NCBI GenBank assembly: GCA_003117195.1
Contig: BDSI01000020.1
Location: forward strand, 851,146-915,145
DNA from: Eudorina sp. 2006-703-Eu-15
Lineage: Eukaryota; Chlorophyta; Chlorophyceae; Chlamydomonadales; Volvocaceae
Length of the DNA stretch: 64,000 bases
Direction of reading: 5' to 3'
The notes under the pieces are model-generated. The model did no database searches. It saw only the letters and a list, made by a program, of their open reading frames with translations, and had not been told where the DNA came from. The translations under genes and the position numbers were made by a program. This document shows positions 44,142 to 56,409 of this stretch, one piece after another. Each line of letters starts with the position of its first letter. Within the stretch, counting starts at the first letter, position 1.

Positions 44142-47100
44142 CTAGAGTCCTGCCGGTCGCCAACCCGGGGCCCGCACCCGCCAATCGATCCACGGCGGCT
44201 TTGAGGCGTCTGCAGCCGGGAGCCCGCTCCCCACCGCGGACGGTCCCAACCGAGAGGGCGGCAGCGATGCCGACAGCACAGGCTCTATCATGCTCTGCAG
44301 GCGGGTGATGATGGCCGCGAATGAGGGCCTCGCAGCGGGGTCCGCGGCCAGGCATTCTGCCGCCAGGCCCGCGATGCCGGAGGGAGCCTGATCAGGCCAC
44401 ACCAGCAGCGAGGGCGGCAGCGCTGCTGCTTCACTGGCTGACGACGCGCTGTCCTCGCCCAAGCCGCCTCGGGGCACCGACTGTCCCGTCTGCGGCCGTG
44501 GGCAGGGCGGGGATCAGCACTGGGAAGCGAGCACAATGATTGACAGCATATGAGCAGCATTTTAGTCACAAACCCACCGCAAAACTGATCACGTTGATGG
44601 CCGACGGTCAAAGATGACTGCGCAACACGGCTTGTGTCGGACGCTTGGCAGGTGGGTGGCATGTGTGCGAGCACGAAATGTGACCGGCACACCTGCGTCG
44701 TCATCGCGGAATACTCTGAAGGGCAGCACGCCGCGGTGTACTGCTGTTGTCGCGACCACGCCGTCAGCCCGGCTCCCAGCTCAGGGTCCCGCAGCAGTGC
44801 CGGAAGCGACAGACCTGTAACGATCTCGTACATCAGTACGGCAAAGGCGTAAACGTCCGTGCCCTTGCCTCTGGCGCCATACAAGACGAGCTCTGGTGCG
44901 CTGTACAGACACGATCGCCTGCGGGTTGGGTTTTACGCGTTGAGGGTTTCAAGGTGCAGCTTCTCAGGAGGGCTGAGCAAACATGCGGCACCACCCAACA
45001 ACACAGACCCGCCGACCCGTACGCCTTGCAAGCCCGCCGGATCCCCCACATGAATACCGAGTATGCGGTCAGGATCACCGTACCTTCAATTGTGCTGCAA
45101 ACGTGTACCATTGCGGTATGTACAGATGGACGGACCTACCCAGCGCAGTTCAATAACCTGCCGTCTCTTTCTGCCATGGCGCCGTGTAAAGGTTGGCCCA
45201 CGTTTCCATTGTTTTCTCCAACTCGACCTCTCCCCACATCGCCCGCTCTCACTTCCCCCCAACCTTCCCACCCGTTCTTCGTTACACCCCGGGCAACCCG
45301 CGATACCCACAACCCCTCACCTGGCGTCCCCACTGAGGTGGGTTGCACTGCCCTCCAGACGTCCGCTCAGACCGAAATCCGCCACCTTGGCCACGTATCC
45401 ATAACCGTACCGGCAGCCGCTGTGTGCCAGCCATCCACCCCTGGCGGCGGCCCTCGTCGGATTCCCAGCAGCGGGACCGCGGATCTTCTGGGCCAGCGAA
45501 CCACTGTCGCGCCTGCAATCCTCCACTTCCAGACCAACGTCCAGCTGCGGCGGGCTGGTGTCGCTGTTAGACCATCCGCCACCGGCCAAGTCATTCCCCA
45601 AGCCGGGCACCGAAGCACCCTCAGGAGCTGCAACAGCTGCAGCTCTGTCGTCCCCGCCACCGTCGTCAGCCGTGCCTACACCCGGCCGGTGCCCAGTGCC
45701 CGACAACCCGACCTCCGGCGCATTGCCAGGTGGGCCATTTTCCCCTATCCCTATACTTGCCCGCGCCCGGTGAACAGGGTGCAGTTTGGTTGGAGGGGGT
45801 GGCTGTGGCGCCGAGCTGGGAGGACGCGTCGGCGGTTGTTCCGGCTTGGGGCAGCTCTGCAGCAGTACATTGGCTGAGGAGAGATCGCCGTGCAGCACCC
45901 CCCTGGAGTGCAGGTACTCCATGCCGCGGGCCACCTGCAGAGCCACCGCCAGGGACACGGCCAGGGAGGGCGGTGGTGCGCCCGAGAGAGCGGCTGTGAC
46001 TGCGGCGGCTGGTTGGATGCGGGGGCCGCACCGCGGTGGTAGCTCCCCGGGGGTATGCTGGGAGGCCCGCAGGACCCCACCGTCATTTCTGATTCGGCAT
46101 TGAGGATGGCGGTTGTCGGATGCTGTCGCCTCCAGTCGCTGATCCTGACGCTGCACGAGAACGGTCCGCCATGATAACGCGCCATCGGTGGTGCGGTCCA
46201 ACTCTACCGCAGCCAGGTGGCACCGCGCCAGCAGCCCGGAGTCCAGGCACTGGCGCAGGCTGCCCGCATCACACAGCTCCTGAATCAGGGTCAGCCGCCA
46301 CACCTCCGGCTCTGAGCTGACGGAGAACGGCGGCACGGCATTAGCGTCGGCGCCAATAGAGATTTCGTCCGGGCTTGAGCTCCCTTCGCGCGGCAACGGT
46401 GATTTCGGTTCCGCCTGCGGCCGACCAGCCGCAGGTGGGGATACACACGAATGTGGCTGCGGAGACAGCTGTCGCTGGCTCGGAGCACGAGGCGACACAA
46501 AGGGGTTACACTGGTGGGGCGGTGCAGTGGCGGGTCCAGGCGGCTCAGCCGGGGGTCGAGATCTCTCCAGGCAGCGCAGCTGGTGGGCGTAGGTAGCGAC
46601 GACGTTGGGGTGGCTGAGGGAGGAGGCGATGGCCGCCTCTTGGAGGGGTCCACCGACAGCGGGGTACGGAGCGGCTGCACCCTGCCAGTGTGTGGGCCAC
46701 GTGTGCAGGGACGTACAAGCAGTGCGGGGGAAGGCATACAGAAAACTGTGATGCGGGGAAAAGGCGAAACCCTTAGAAGAACAACGCGTGGCTCAGGGTC
46801 GGAAAGCACGTTGCTGTAAATCCTAGGTCGTACCACGGAGTTCCGCTAGGCAACGTCCCAACATGGCCCAAACAAACGCTGCCCAGCGCTCCAGTCAACC
46901 GCTGTTACCCAGAGGCTTCAATCACAGTTGCCCCTTGCCCCAACCAAACACAGTATCTCCAGCCGCCCCTCACTCACCTGTTGGAACAGGACGCTCTTAA
47001 CCGCCACCTCCAGCCCGCGCCACAGCCCGCGGTACACAACCCCCTGTGCCCCGCGGCCCAGCTGCCCCAGCAAAACCAACACCTGGGGTCCCCGGCCGGC

Positions 47101-50100
47101 GTCGCTGTCGTCACTTCCATCACAGCCGCCTCCCGAAGTAAGCCCCACGCCAGGTTCGTACCCCATGTTGGCGGCTGCTGCATCTGCGGCCGCTGCCCGG
47201 GCTGCGAAGATCTGTTTCTTGGTGCAACTTCCCGGAGAGCCCTCCCTGCTGCTTTCCGTTCCTGCCGGATGCACAGCCACCTCGTACTCCATCGTCAACA
47301 CGCCGCATCCCTTCGAACCGCCCAGCCGCCACTCTGGGCCACAATGTGCCACATCGTCCTTATGGAAGCTGATGTCGCGAAGGAACATGGACACCGCCTC
47401 CGTCGCCAGCTGTTGGCCCAGACCGCCCCGGTCATCCGATGGGGCAGTCGCGTCCCTGCCTCGAGCGTCCTCGGCACAGCTGTACATGAGCTCCGACTGT
47501 TTTGTCGTACGGTGGTGCTGCTGTAATCGTCGCTGCCGCCTGTGCCACAGCACCGATGCGGCCACAGCCGAAAGCGCCAGTAGTATGAAGGCGCAGCTAA
47601 GGCCGGCGGCCAGCGCAGGCACATTCAGGTGCAGCGGCGGTGCGGTAGAATTGTAAGCTTGCGTGGCTGGCGTGGGTGTCGAAGCTGAATCTGACGATGG
47701 TGTGTCGGTTGTCATATCCCAAGACGACGAAGGCCGCGGTGATGGGCGTAACAGCGGCAGGACAGGAGGTTTCGCAAGGACGGAGGGGCCGTTGGGGGGC
47801 GATGGCGTTGCAGCGTCGTCGTTGTCGTCGGCGTCGGTAGGGTCAGGTTCAGGCCGCCGAGCAAGCCGCAGCGGGATGTCCATTGGCTTACGGGACCAGA
47901 GCCGCGGGTCGCTCGTTATCTCGGAGGCAGGCCACGGCAGCGGCTCCGCTGCAAGGGTGACATTGCGACCCCGCAGACCGCACCAGGAGAAAACGGAGAA
48001 CGTCAGGGAGGCGGCGGGAAGGGAGGTCCTGTTGCTTCCTCCAGGCCCGTCCATCTCCTGCCACCACGGGCTGCTGACGGTGCTGTTCGCCGCCACCAGG
48101 CCCACTGCCATCTGCCGCCGCCGAACCGCCTCCATAGCCAGCAGTCGCGCCGTGAGCCGTTCCAGGGAAGGCGCTGTGATAGCGGTCCAGTCCGAACCCG
48201 ACATCAGCTGGTTGGTCCGCGGCAGCTCGCGGAGGGTCTGCAGCAGCTCTGATGACCCGTCGCTCTGTGCTCCAGTCGTCGTTGTCACAAACTCGAAACC
48301 CCCGAAGGCTGATGAGGAGGGTGCATCCTGAATATTGTCAGAATCAACGTTACCAGCACCACTACTATAAGCAAGTAAATGCTCCGCCCACACCCACGCC
48401 ATCAGCGCCAGCTCCACAGGCGGCACCAGCAGCACCACGGAGTCCAAGAATACTCGGTACGGTGACGCCGCCGAGGCCTCCAAAGCCCCGCGATCAAAGT
48501 CCATCGGCCAAAGGCATGACGTGAAGTTAGCTAACGCTGGGCTCAGTCCGCCCGTGGGGTCATTTCCAGCTGCCACAAAGGAATTGACATCACCTGGTGC
48601 CTGCGTGAATTGCCACTCGCCACCAGCATCGTCCCAACCGCCATCGCCGTACACCGTTGCCCCGCCCCCACTGCTCCACGCAGACGAGGTCGGGTGCAGC
48701 CCTGCGGCCGGCAGACCTGACAGCACCAACTGCCGTACCGTCAGCGTCCCATTGGCGGAACGTACATTAAACGCTGCTGGGGCGTACGACATATGCAGAC
48801 TTCCAGGTTTCTGGAGATCGCCGAGCAGCACCTGCTTGCGCGAGATCTGCGCCTGAGATAGCTGAAAATATAAATCTATCCAAGTGCTTTCAGGCGTTGT
48901 GGGCGGGTATACTTGTAGCCGTGTTTCGGACGGCACGATCAGGTGCCACCGCGCTGTGATGTCGGTATTATTCGTGAGCGGGGACGTATCTAAGGGACGC
49001 AGTGTGGAGCTGCGAGTATACACCGTCTGCATCGATACCATGCCTGTGTAACCTTCAGGCCTCAGCTGGCAGAGCGGCTCCTCAGCCCCCTTCCGGCTGT
49101 ACAGCCCCTGGGCGGCGACCCCTAACCCCTCTGGCGCAGATGGCTGAAGTGATGGCGCCAGCGCTGGCACTGGCGCTGCTGCCGCCGCCGCTGTGACGTA
49201 CTCTGGCGCCGCCGCTGCCTGGTACGGTGGTGCGCTGGTTTTGCCAGATGGCAGCGCTGGTGACGACGATGGGGACGACGCGGCTAACAGCAGCAGCCCC
49301 TGAAACCACATAAGTTCTTCGAATTTGCTGAAAAGGCTGTACACGAACAAGCCCACTCCGGGTGCGGCATCGTCCGGCGATTTGGGCGGTATCACCCACT
49401 TCGGTCCGCTGTCGCTGGCTGGGGCCTGCGCGGCGGAGACCAACGCGAGCGGCACAGATTGCGGGAGCAAGCAGCTGTGTCAGCCGCTCCAACATACATG
49501 CCACGTGCATACCGCCTTCCTTACACAACACAATTCGACCTCGGTCCCGTAGACCCGACCCCTCTCCCCGGACGCCCCCATATCGATCCCAGGAGGCCAC
49601 CTCATTTCTTACTTTTGAATAACCACCACCCGGAGACGGAAGCTGCATGTATTGGCTGTCCCACGCACAGGCGTAGTCCGCAAGTCCCTCCGGCATGGCT
49701 TTCGTCATGTCCAGGTGCCACAAGGCTAGCTCACTTAGCCGCAGCTGGACGGCAACCCCTCGCGCGACCAAGCGAATGACAATCGGTGTGGTGTTAACAC
49801 GACGCCGCAAACCACCAAATGTCCATAATAGCAAGGTGAGGAAAGCATCCTGGTTCTTACTGGCTGAACCAAGGGGCAGATTCACCAGGGTGAGATTGTG
49901 CAGCTCAACCTTGGTGCCGAATTTGGGCACAGGAAACAGTGAAGTCGTGTCGCTTAGGTCCAGAGCTATGGGGGGCTGCGTGCCGTCCGGGGCTGCAGCG
50001 ATGGATCCGCCGGAGATGACAAGTAACCGGGTGCTGATGATGATAGATGAAGGAGGCTGCTGCTGCTGCATTTGTTGCTGCTGATCTGGCGTCGGCAGGA

Positions 50101-50878
50101 TATCCCTCAGCGCAAAGCTCCGGCTGAGTAGAACCTTGATCGGAATGGCGAAGGCGTCCAAAAGGCCGGGGACCGGAACTGGGTTGGCGGCTGCCTCCAG
50201 CAGCGACCGCAGCTCAGGACCGCTGCCCACAGTTGCAGCAAAGCACGGGTGGGGAACCGGAGTTCCACTGCAACGAAGGGTCACGTTGTACGCCCGCACC
50301 GCGCCGCTTGTGTACGCATGTACGACGAGGGTACTGGGAGTTACCGTAAAGTTGGGTGAAGGTGAGGCATCGCAGGCGAAAGCCTGGTGTAAAGCCAGCG
50401 AGCTGCAGTCGGCTGTGCTGATGGTGATGTTTTGGAGGAACAGTCGTGTCGGCGCTGGCTCAGGCGACGGTGGTGACTGTGGCTGCTGTGCTGGAAAGTT
50501 GAAAGCACGGATGCTGAGGAAAGATGCCGCCGTCAATGGCCATGTAGCATCCAGAGCAACATCGACTAGCTGAAGGTTGCTGACGGACACCGCAACACTC
50601 GGGCTGACAGTAAAGATGCCAGCTTCTCGGCTCATGTTTACCGTTGGCCATCCCAATCCCGCAATAAATATGGATTGAGAGAGTACAGCGGGCTGATTGT
50701 CGCTGCCTAGCCCCAAGGTAATGTCAGCAGTAACCGAACACAGCCAAGTGCCGCGGTCCAGACCTGCCGCACATGTGGCCAACCACGTGTAAGCGTTGTC
50801 GCAATAAGCAGCTTGAAATAGCAGAGGCCAAGCGGACACAAGATGGACGAGCCAGAGTGCACGGCGGGTCAACTGCAT
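44142..50878 (-). CDS. array gene 3: beta-helix receptor-like TKL protein kinase
   Basis: Exons 50878-49613, 49425-46978, 46681-45321, 44918-44693 and 44480-44142, all in phase, giving 1,879 residues. Intron 1 has a GTAAGA donor instead of GTGAGA. Signal peptide LTRRALWLVHLVSAWPLLFQ, ectodomain with many N-x-S/T sites, membrane helix (AAGLSCAFILLALSA), P-loop GRGAQG, VAVK Lys 1,232, HGDLSSANVLL, DFG, APELVLYG, RPSFAAII. Its C-terminal tail (WRVRAPGWRPAGL) is longer than in genes 1 and 2. The ectodomain has a Pro-rich insert (QSPPSPEPAP) in exon 1 that the others lack. Upstream lies the spacer disrupted by a 4-kb retroelement. Confidence 0.85.
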
Positions 50879-51387
50879 ATTCGTCCACGTAGTTGGTCAG
50901 CATTTTCACATTGTCCGTCTAGGGTTTGAATATCAATGTATCTCAGTTTGGCCAGAGGCACCGTCTTTCGTCGACAGAACAAACAATTGCGATGATGTGC
51001 GGCGTTCCGTGGTCACGAGGCGGTTAGAAAATTACGCCGGTAACATACGCTATCATTGAGTCGGCGTATGTAGTTTAAACTGGAAGGATGCCGCCCCGAA
51101 ACCATTTTGTCTGCTGGTTAGCGGGTAACAATGCAATGCAAAAGCGCACAACTTGACAGTAGCATTTGCATACCAAGTAATAAAATGCGCAGACGCAATT
51201 TGCTGGGCTTCTGGCTGGCCTGCCTGCTATCCCCGTCTTCCGGTCGCGTCTTTGGCCACTGACATTGGTCCATTGTCGGAGGGCAAAGCAAACATTTTAG
51301 AAACCCACAACTGACCTATGCGCAGTATGGTTCAGGAGCACCTGCACCATTTTCGCGTCCTTCAGTCAACCATCCGCGCGACCGCGC
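50879..51387. other. upstream region of array gene 3
   Basis: The first 100 bases match the upstream regions of genes 1 and 2 (AGTTGGTCAGCATTTTC). The remainder has no counterpart in the other spacers and no gene. Confidence 0.4.
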
Positions 51388-51720
51388 CTAACGGACCGTT
51401 ATCAATGCTTTGTGCTGGAGTACTGGGCAGAGGACGTGTTCAAATCGGACTTTCGGATGGACCGTCTTTGCGACGCGCGGAGGGCCTCCGCGCGGAGGCC
51501 CAAGTGCGCGCGCGTCCGTACCTATGGGCGCTGGTGGACGTGCTCCGAGCAGCTGATCGCCATTTCCGTCTTCCGCCTCGCACAGGGCACCAAAATTAAG
51601 GATGCATGTGAACACATTCGGTGTTGCCCGTGAACTGCGTGCAAGGTTAGAAGCCATTTTGCGTGTGCGGTCATATCCATCTTCCAGGACCTTTTTAGGT
51701 AACCCCCCTGAGCAGCAGGC
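51388..51720 (+). pseudogene. relic of a PIF/Harbinger-like transposase
   Basis: The frame VLEYWAEDVFKSDFRMDRLC, then SEQLIAISVFRLAQGTKIKD and ACEH, fits the N-terminal part of Harbinger/HARBI1-type transposases (FR-hydrophobic-R region, then a helix of form 'i.i.lyrLa.G....ei.ehFGv'). A frameshift near 51,610 is needed to continue as FGVARELRARLEAIL. The catalytic region is absent. The last 18 bases of this match recur at about 30,006 and 40,268. The family call rests on motif resemblance only. Confidence 0.4.
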
Positions 51721-52363
51721 TGCGGATCGCACCTATCATATACCTAGCTGCTAGCGCAAGTGTGGGTTGCTTAGCGGCGGAATGCCACCGATGCACCAGA
51801 TCACCTCTTGATGCGCATTTCCTATCTAATTTCACGCCACCTTGTACGAGCTTGGCTGCCGGTGATAATACCGCTTCCATCCGTGCTTTCCTGTGCCATC
51901 TCATCGCCTTTTGTCATGCATCCATCTCTGTTCCGTGTGGAAGCGAGCACCATCACACCGATCCGTGCACGGTATGTGTAATTCGGGCATCCAGCACTGG
52001 GTGCCGTTTCTCCAAGCAGGGCTGTGGACGCATGCCGGCCCTGCACCTCATTTGGAGCGCGGCGTGCCGTCCCAGGATGGGGCAGCAGAAGGACCAAGGA
52101 GGGGTTGGATGGTCGGAACGGGCTCTTACCCCAACCTTACCGGCGGGCGTTGGCACTTGCATGCATGGACGGGCCCCTTATTACTCGCCCTCAGCAGGTG
52201 GATCCAGTGGATCGGATGGATAGAAGGGGTGGATGGGCGAAACGGACGCCCGGGCTTGATCCTGGCCGCACCAGCGGCGAACGCGGCGCTGCAGGCTTCG
52301 TTGCGGTCGCCCCACCTCACCCGAGAAGGTGGAGACGCTCATGTAGGACGACTCGTCGGCGAA
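51721..52363. repeat. array spacer 3, left part
   Basis: The block 52,020-52,360 (GGACGCATGCCGGCCCTGCA) matches 30,465-30,600 and 40,720-40,850; the last 100 bases match 31,100-31,220. No gene. Confidence 0.55.
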
Positions 52364-52439
52364 GATGTGTTTAGAATTGCAACCCGCCCGCCCGCCCGAT
52401 CCCAGGTGGCAATATACTTACCATAGAACCTGCGAGGAA

Positions 52440-53424
52440 CAAGTAGGGGTCGGCTTCCTCGAAGCAGGAAAAGGGCGGGGCCCCCTATAATCCGTACAGG
52501 CCGCTTGCTTTAGAAAGAAAACTCTATTACCGCGCAACAGTGTGAGAGAGTGAAAGGTTGCCATTGGGGGTGTCGTTGATGTTGAAGGGGGATCGGCGTG
52601 CATAGATTCACCAAGCCCAAATACGTCGGCAGCCCCGAAACCATCCTGCAGTACGCGCCGCCGGCGACGGCGGTCATCGTATCGGCACTATGGTAACGAT
52701 AGTGCCATAGTGCACTACCACATCCGTCTGTCAAGCAGATGATCACAAAGCAAGCTTGAAGCATCCTTGTTTTGCCGTGAAACTGTAGTTGTTTGGTCCG
52801 TCGGCAGGCATGCAACCCTTCAGTTGCACGCCCGCAGCAGACGTGAACCTCTAAAGTTTGCTATCAATAGTTACATAGCAAATGTAAGACAAAAACAGGG
52901 TGCGAAAAAGCCGCGGTGAGACCCGGACTTTGGGCCATCGGAACTGGAGAACTGGTTGGCACTCGGTACGCTATCCCTTTGCATCTTGAAACTTTGGTTC
53001 AATACATATTGTTGATTTGTATTCATCTGGCAAGACAGAAAGGCAAATCTTGATGTTGGTGGTATCTTGATGTTCAAACATCAGAACACTATCGAAGTTC
53101 AATTTAGCACGCGCCGCCCATTCCTAATCCAAGTATTCATCACGCGGCACCTGTTGCAACAAACATGAGCGCGAGAGGCGTTGGGTGGATGTTGACTCGG
53201 GTCCATGGAGACCGCGGAGCTTTACTTTGACCGTTTGTGCGCAAAGAATTTTTTTCAGCCAAACCAAGAATACCTTGCAATAGAGGACAATTATTATGAC
53301 AAACATTGCGAATTAGTTTAGCGGATAATGAACGTTTTGCCGTTACCGGACACACACACACACGGACATGGGCAATCCTAGGGGGCGGGGCCCCCCGAAC
53401 GCGCTTCGCGCTGGGGCCCCGCCC
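52440..53424 (+). mobile_element. intact about 1-kb non-coding element nested in the retroelement terminal repeat
   Basis: The 985 bp run from CAAGTAGGGGTCGG to GGGGCCCCGCCC. The uninterrupted terminal repeat at 56,205-56,216 reads GCGAGGAAAAACTTACC, so removing this element plus one AA restores it exactly: the target duplication is 2 bp (AA). Both ends form GC-rich hairpins (GGCTTCC/GAAGC at left, CGAACGCGCTTCGCG at right) but are not inverted repeats of each other. No coding capacity. Superfamily unknown. Confidence 0.8.
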
Positions 53425-53892
53425 AAAAACTTACCATATGCAGGCGCGCGGACAAGGCGGCCGCGCCACCACCGCAAGGCAAATCATACCGCAAATACTA
53501 AATACGGAGACGCACGACGCACGCAAACGGATTGGTTACCGACCTGTAAAATGTATGACGAATATATGGTGACGGTCCCCACGGAAGCAGCGTCGGTCGT
53601 CCATCATGCGGGAACGCGGAAGGAAGCAAGTTGTGAGGCAAAGCGGAAGGGAGCAAGACAAAATACAGTAACTAGACAAGGTGAAAGCAAACAGGATGAA
53701 AGCAAACAGGTTACTATGGTGGTGGCGCGGCTACGGGTGAGCGCGTACGAACGCGGCATGGGTGCAGTACGGCAGTGTACGGAAGGGACGCCAGTGTACC
53801 AGCGGCCGGTGGGGTAATGACATATGTGTGGATAATACGGGTGCAATCCGGGTAGCGGGCCAGAGGAAAAGTTGGCTCCCCACCGATCCCGG

Positions 53893-55898
53893 TCACGGAC
53901 GGGATGCCCGTACGCATGCGGGGCACCGGTCCAAGCGCTGTGGGTGGGGTTGGAAAGGCTGGCAGAGCGTGAGAGGTGGGGGAGGCGATGGAGTGCGTTG
54001 CGGGGGCGGGGGCGGGGGCGGCGGGGATGGGGGCGGGGGCTGGAGCGGGGACGGCGGGGTTGGGGGCGGGGACGGCGGGGGACGGTGGAGCGGGAGGGAT
54101 GGCGGGGGCAGGGGCGGGTGGTGAGGGTGGATACGGGTGTGGAGGGGGAGGTGGCGGCTGGACGAGCTGGGCGGTGCTGGCGGAAGCGGTGGGGTTGTGG
54201 GCGGCGGGGGATGTGGAGAGAGGTGGAGGAGGGGGCGGTGGGGGAGGGGGCGGCGGATCAATGTCGGCGGGGACGGGGGGTGGAGGCGGGGGTGGCGGGG
54301 TGGCAGGGGAAGGGGTGGGAGGCGGGAGCGGGATGGCGAAGACGTCGTGGAGATGTAGGTCGCGCAGCTTTTGTCGGTGACGGTGACAATAAAGTCCTTC
54401 GTGGCGGCACGGAACGCGGCGAGATCTTCACGGGAAAGGATGGGCCAGTGGAAGCGGTGGGATTGGGCATGGCCGGCGACGGCGCGTTCGACGGCGTCGA
54501 TCAGTTTGTGGGTCCACCCAGCATATGTGTCGGTGGATGTGCCAGTGCTCCGGGCGAGATGACTGACGTAGGTAGACGCGTGGGCGCGGAGTTCCGTGAG
54601 AACGTTCGCCAGAGGAGGGGGTGATTGGTGGGCACGGTAGCAGGCGCCTTTGTTCCAGAAGGGGACGAGGGTGGGCGGCAGGATAGGGACGGGGCAAGTG
54701 GACATAACATGCGGTATACGCGTATACCGTCCGGGCACAGCATTGGGAAGCGGTGGCAGGCGCAGGGGCGATCCGGCTGGACGAGATCGGCGTAGTCGGC
54801 GTGGGTAAGCTCGCGGGCGAAGGAGGCGTATGTGCAGAAGAGGAGGTGGAGGGGGGTGCCGGCAGTCCAGTAAAGGTGAGGGCGGGGGTTACCGAGGGGG
54901 AGTTCCGGAGGATATCGGAGATGGCGGAGATGGGGAGGAACTGGCGCAGCGCATTGGGGAGCCAAAGTTTGCTGCTGAGGTCCGGCGGCCCAGCTCGTTG
55001 GGAGCGGGCATCGAGGGCGGTGGCGAGGGGGACGGTGAGAGCGGAAAGAAATTCAGGGAGAACACCAAGGACGTCGGCGGGGAAGTGGGTGGCAAAGGCG
55101 TAAAGAAGGTGGAGGGTACGGATGTTGAAGGCTTGAAAGTGGGAGGTGGGGAGAGACCCATGTTGCTGCTAGACGTCTTGCAGGTGGAGGAGGTGACGGC
55201 GAATGTCACGGCTAGCATACCACCGCTTCCGGTGTTCACGGCCGGCGGGGGCGGAGGGGCTGGCATCGAAGGGGCAGCTGTCAATGTCGGCGGCCATAGA
55301 ACGAGCTTCGAAGGCGACGAAGGCCGGGCTGCTGTGCGGAACGTAGGGTGTGTACTGTGTAGGCGCTGTACCCAAGCCATTTCGTACTGCGCTGCGATAC
55401 GACGAAACCGGCGACCGGGGCGGGCTGGGACGTATTGAAGGGGCATGACAAACAGATGCGGCCCCAGACGTGGTGGTAGAGAGTGGGAGCGTGGGTACGT
55501 TTGTGGGCGAGCGCGGCGGTGGTGCGGAGGTGCTGACGGAGACGTTCAAAGGCGGAGGTGCGGGTCTGGCCAATATAAATCTCCAAGCGGTGCTGTGGGC
55601 GGAGGCGTTGCCGTGGGTCGGGCAGGTAAAAGACGGCGTAAATGACGCGTGACGGGTTGCGATCCGCGGTGAGGCGGTCGTCTGCGTCGGTGCCCATGTA
55701 CCGCCGGCGCAGAGCGAGGAGGTCCCGTAGAGCAGGAGGCCGATCACGAGCATGAGGGTGGAGAAGACGCGCCACGCGGCGTTTAATGGCGGCGAGGCCG
55801 GCGTGACTGGCGGCGTGGTTGAGCTCGCATGCGCGCCGCGCAATCGCGGAGGCATGGTGGGGATTATCGGTGGTCAGTGGCCGGCGAATAGGAGGCAT
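53893..55898 (-). pseudogene. broken Penelope-like polyprotein (GIY-YIG endonuclease, then RT N-terminal region)
   Basis: Starts at a Met near 55,898 (MPPIRRPLTTDN). The GIY-YIG domain reads VIYAVFYLPDP, then LEIYIGQTRTSAFERLRQHL, with the conserved Arg and His of the family. After about 55,380 the coding sense moves to another frame (YASRDIRRHLLHLQ, then FNIRTLHLLYAFATHFPADV), and again upstream of 54,740. There HVMSTCPVPILPPTLVPFW and NKGACYRAH match the 'HV.t.D......L...l.kG..fR' block before Penelope-type RTs, and FIVTVTDKSC matches the 'DK' motif. The chain then runs into Pro/Ser/Arg-rich sequence from C-rich DNA (54,000-54,310), and RT motifs with the catalytic aspartates are missing. 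Not autonomous. Confidence 0.65.
53987..54310 (+). repeat. G-rich minisatellite-like tract
   Basis: Many GGGGGCGGGG-type units on the plus strand. It occupies the place where the reverse-transcriptase core should be and has strong G-quadruplex potential. Confidence 0.75.
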
Positions 55899-56139
55899 AA
55901 AGAAGAGGTGATGGGATTGGAAATAGAACAAGGCTGTAGGTTGAACGGCCGATATAACGCGTCGGAAAGTGCGAATGGATAAAGTAGGAAAGTAGTACAC
56001 GCAGACCCCAATCGCTTCCTCCCGAAGGCCCGGAGGCCCTTGGGAATCCACTACACAAATGCATGCTTACCTTCCTATGGGGATGAACCATAGGAAGTTG
56101 GCTCCGTGCCGGCCCGAGGGCGGGGCACCCGCCTATGAG

Positions 56140-56382
56140 TGTGTTTAGAATTGCAACCCGCCCGCCCGCCCGATCCCAGGTGGCAATATACTTACCATAG
56201 AACCTGCGAGGAAAAACTTACCATATGCAGGCGCGCGGACAAGGCGGCCGCGCCACCACCACAAGGTAAATCATACCGCAAATACTAAATACGGAGACGC
56301 ACGACGCACGCAAACGGATTGGTTACCGACCTGTAAAATGTATGACGAATATATGGTGACGGTCCCCACGGAAGCAGCGTCG
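56140..56382 (-). repeat. terminal direct repeat of the retroelement (5' copy)
   Basis: 243 bp, starting TGTGTTTAGAATTGC and ending GAAGCAGCGTCG; it matches 52,366-53,595 after the nested 985 bp plus AA are removed, with very few differences. Near identity implies recent insertion. Confidence 0.85.
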
Positions 56383-56409
56383 ATGTGTATCAGTTCCTCA
56401 GATATATCT

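Larger units (their letters stand above)
52371..56381 (-). mobile_element. Penelope-like retroelement, N-terminal GIY-YIG type, internally deleted
   Basis: Flanked by a 7-bp duplication, GATGTGT (52364-52370 and 56382-56388); the empty site GAAGATGTGTATCAG is at about 31,211-31,225. A 243-bp direct terminal repeat is at 56,140-56,382 and, split by a nested element, at 52,366-53,595. The minus strand encodes a GIY-YIG endonuclease first, then reverse-transcriptase N-terminal motifs; the RT core is missing and replaced by C-rich (plus-strand G-rich) low complexity. Endonuclease-first order is the hallmark of the Chlamys/Naiad group described from green algae. TG..CA termini, gag, protease and integrase are all absent, so this is not an LTR retrotransposon. 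Confidence 0.75.

Noticed and set aside
49082..49612. Gene 3 exon 1 extending in frame past 49,613
   Set aside because: The donor AAA|GTAAGA and acceptor at 49,425 are matched at the same positions in genes 1, 2 and 4, and the downstream frame differs; the read-through is chance.
53872..54624. Plus-strand Gly/Arg-rich frame of 250 codons
   Set aside because: Shadow of the C-rich tract of the minus-strand retroelement; the composition follows from the G-rich DNA.
52366..56382. LTR retrotransposon
   Set aside because: Direct terminal repeats are present, but the ends are not TG..CA, there is no gag, protease, RNase H or integrase, and the only enzyme domain is GIY-YIG, which points to a Penelope-like element.
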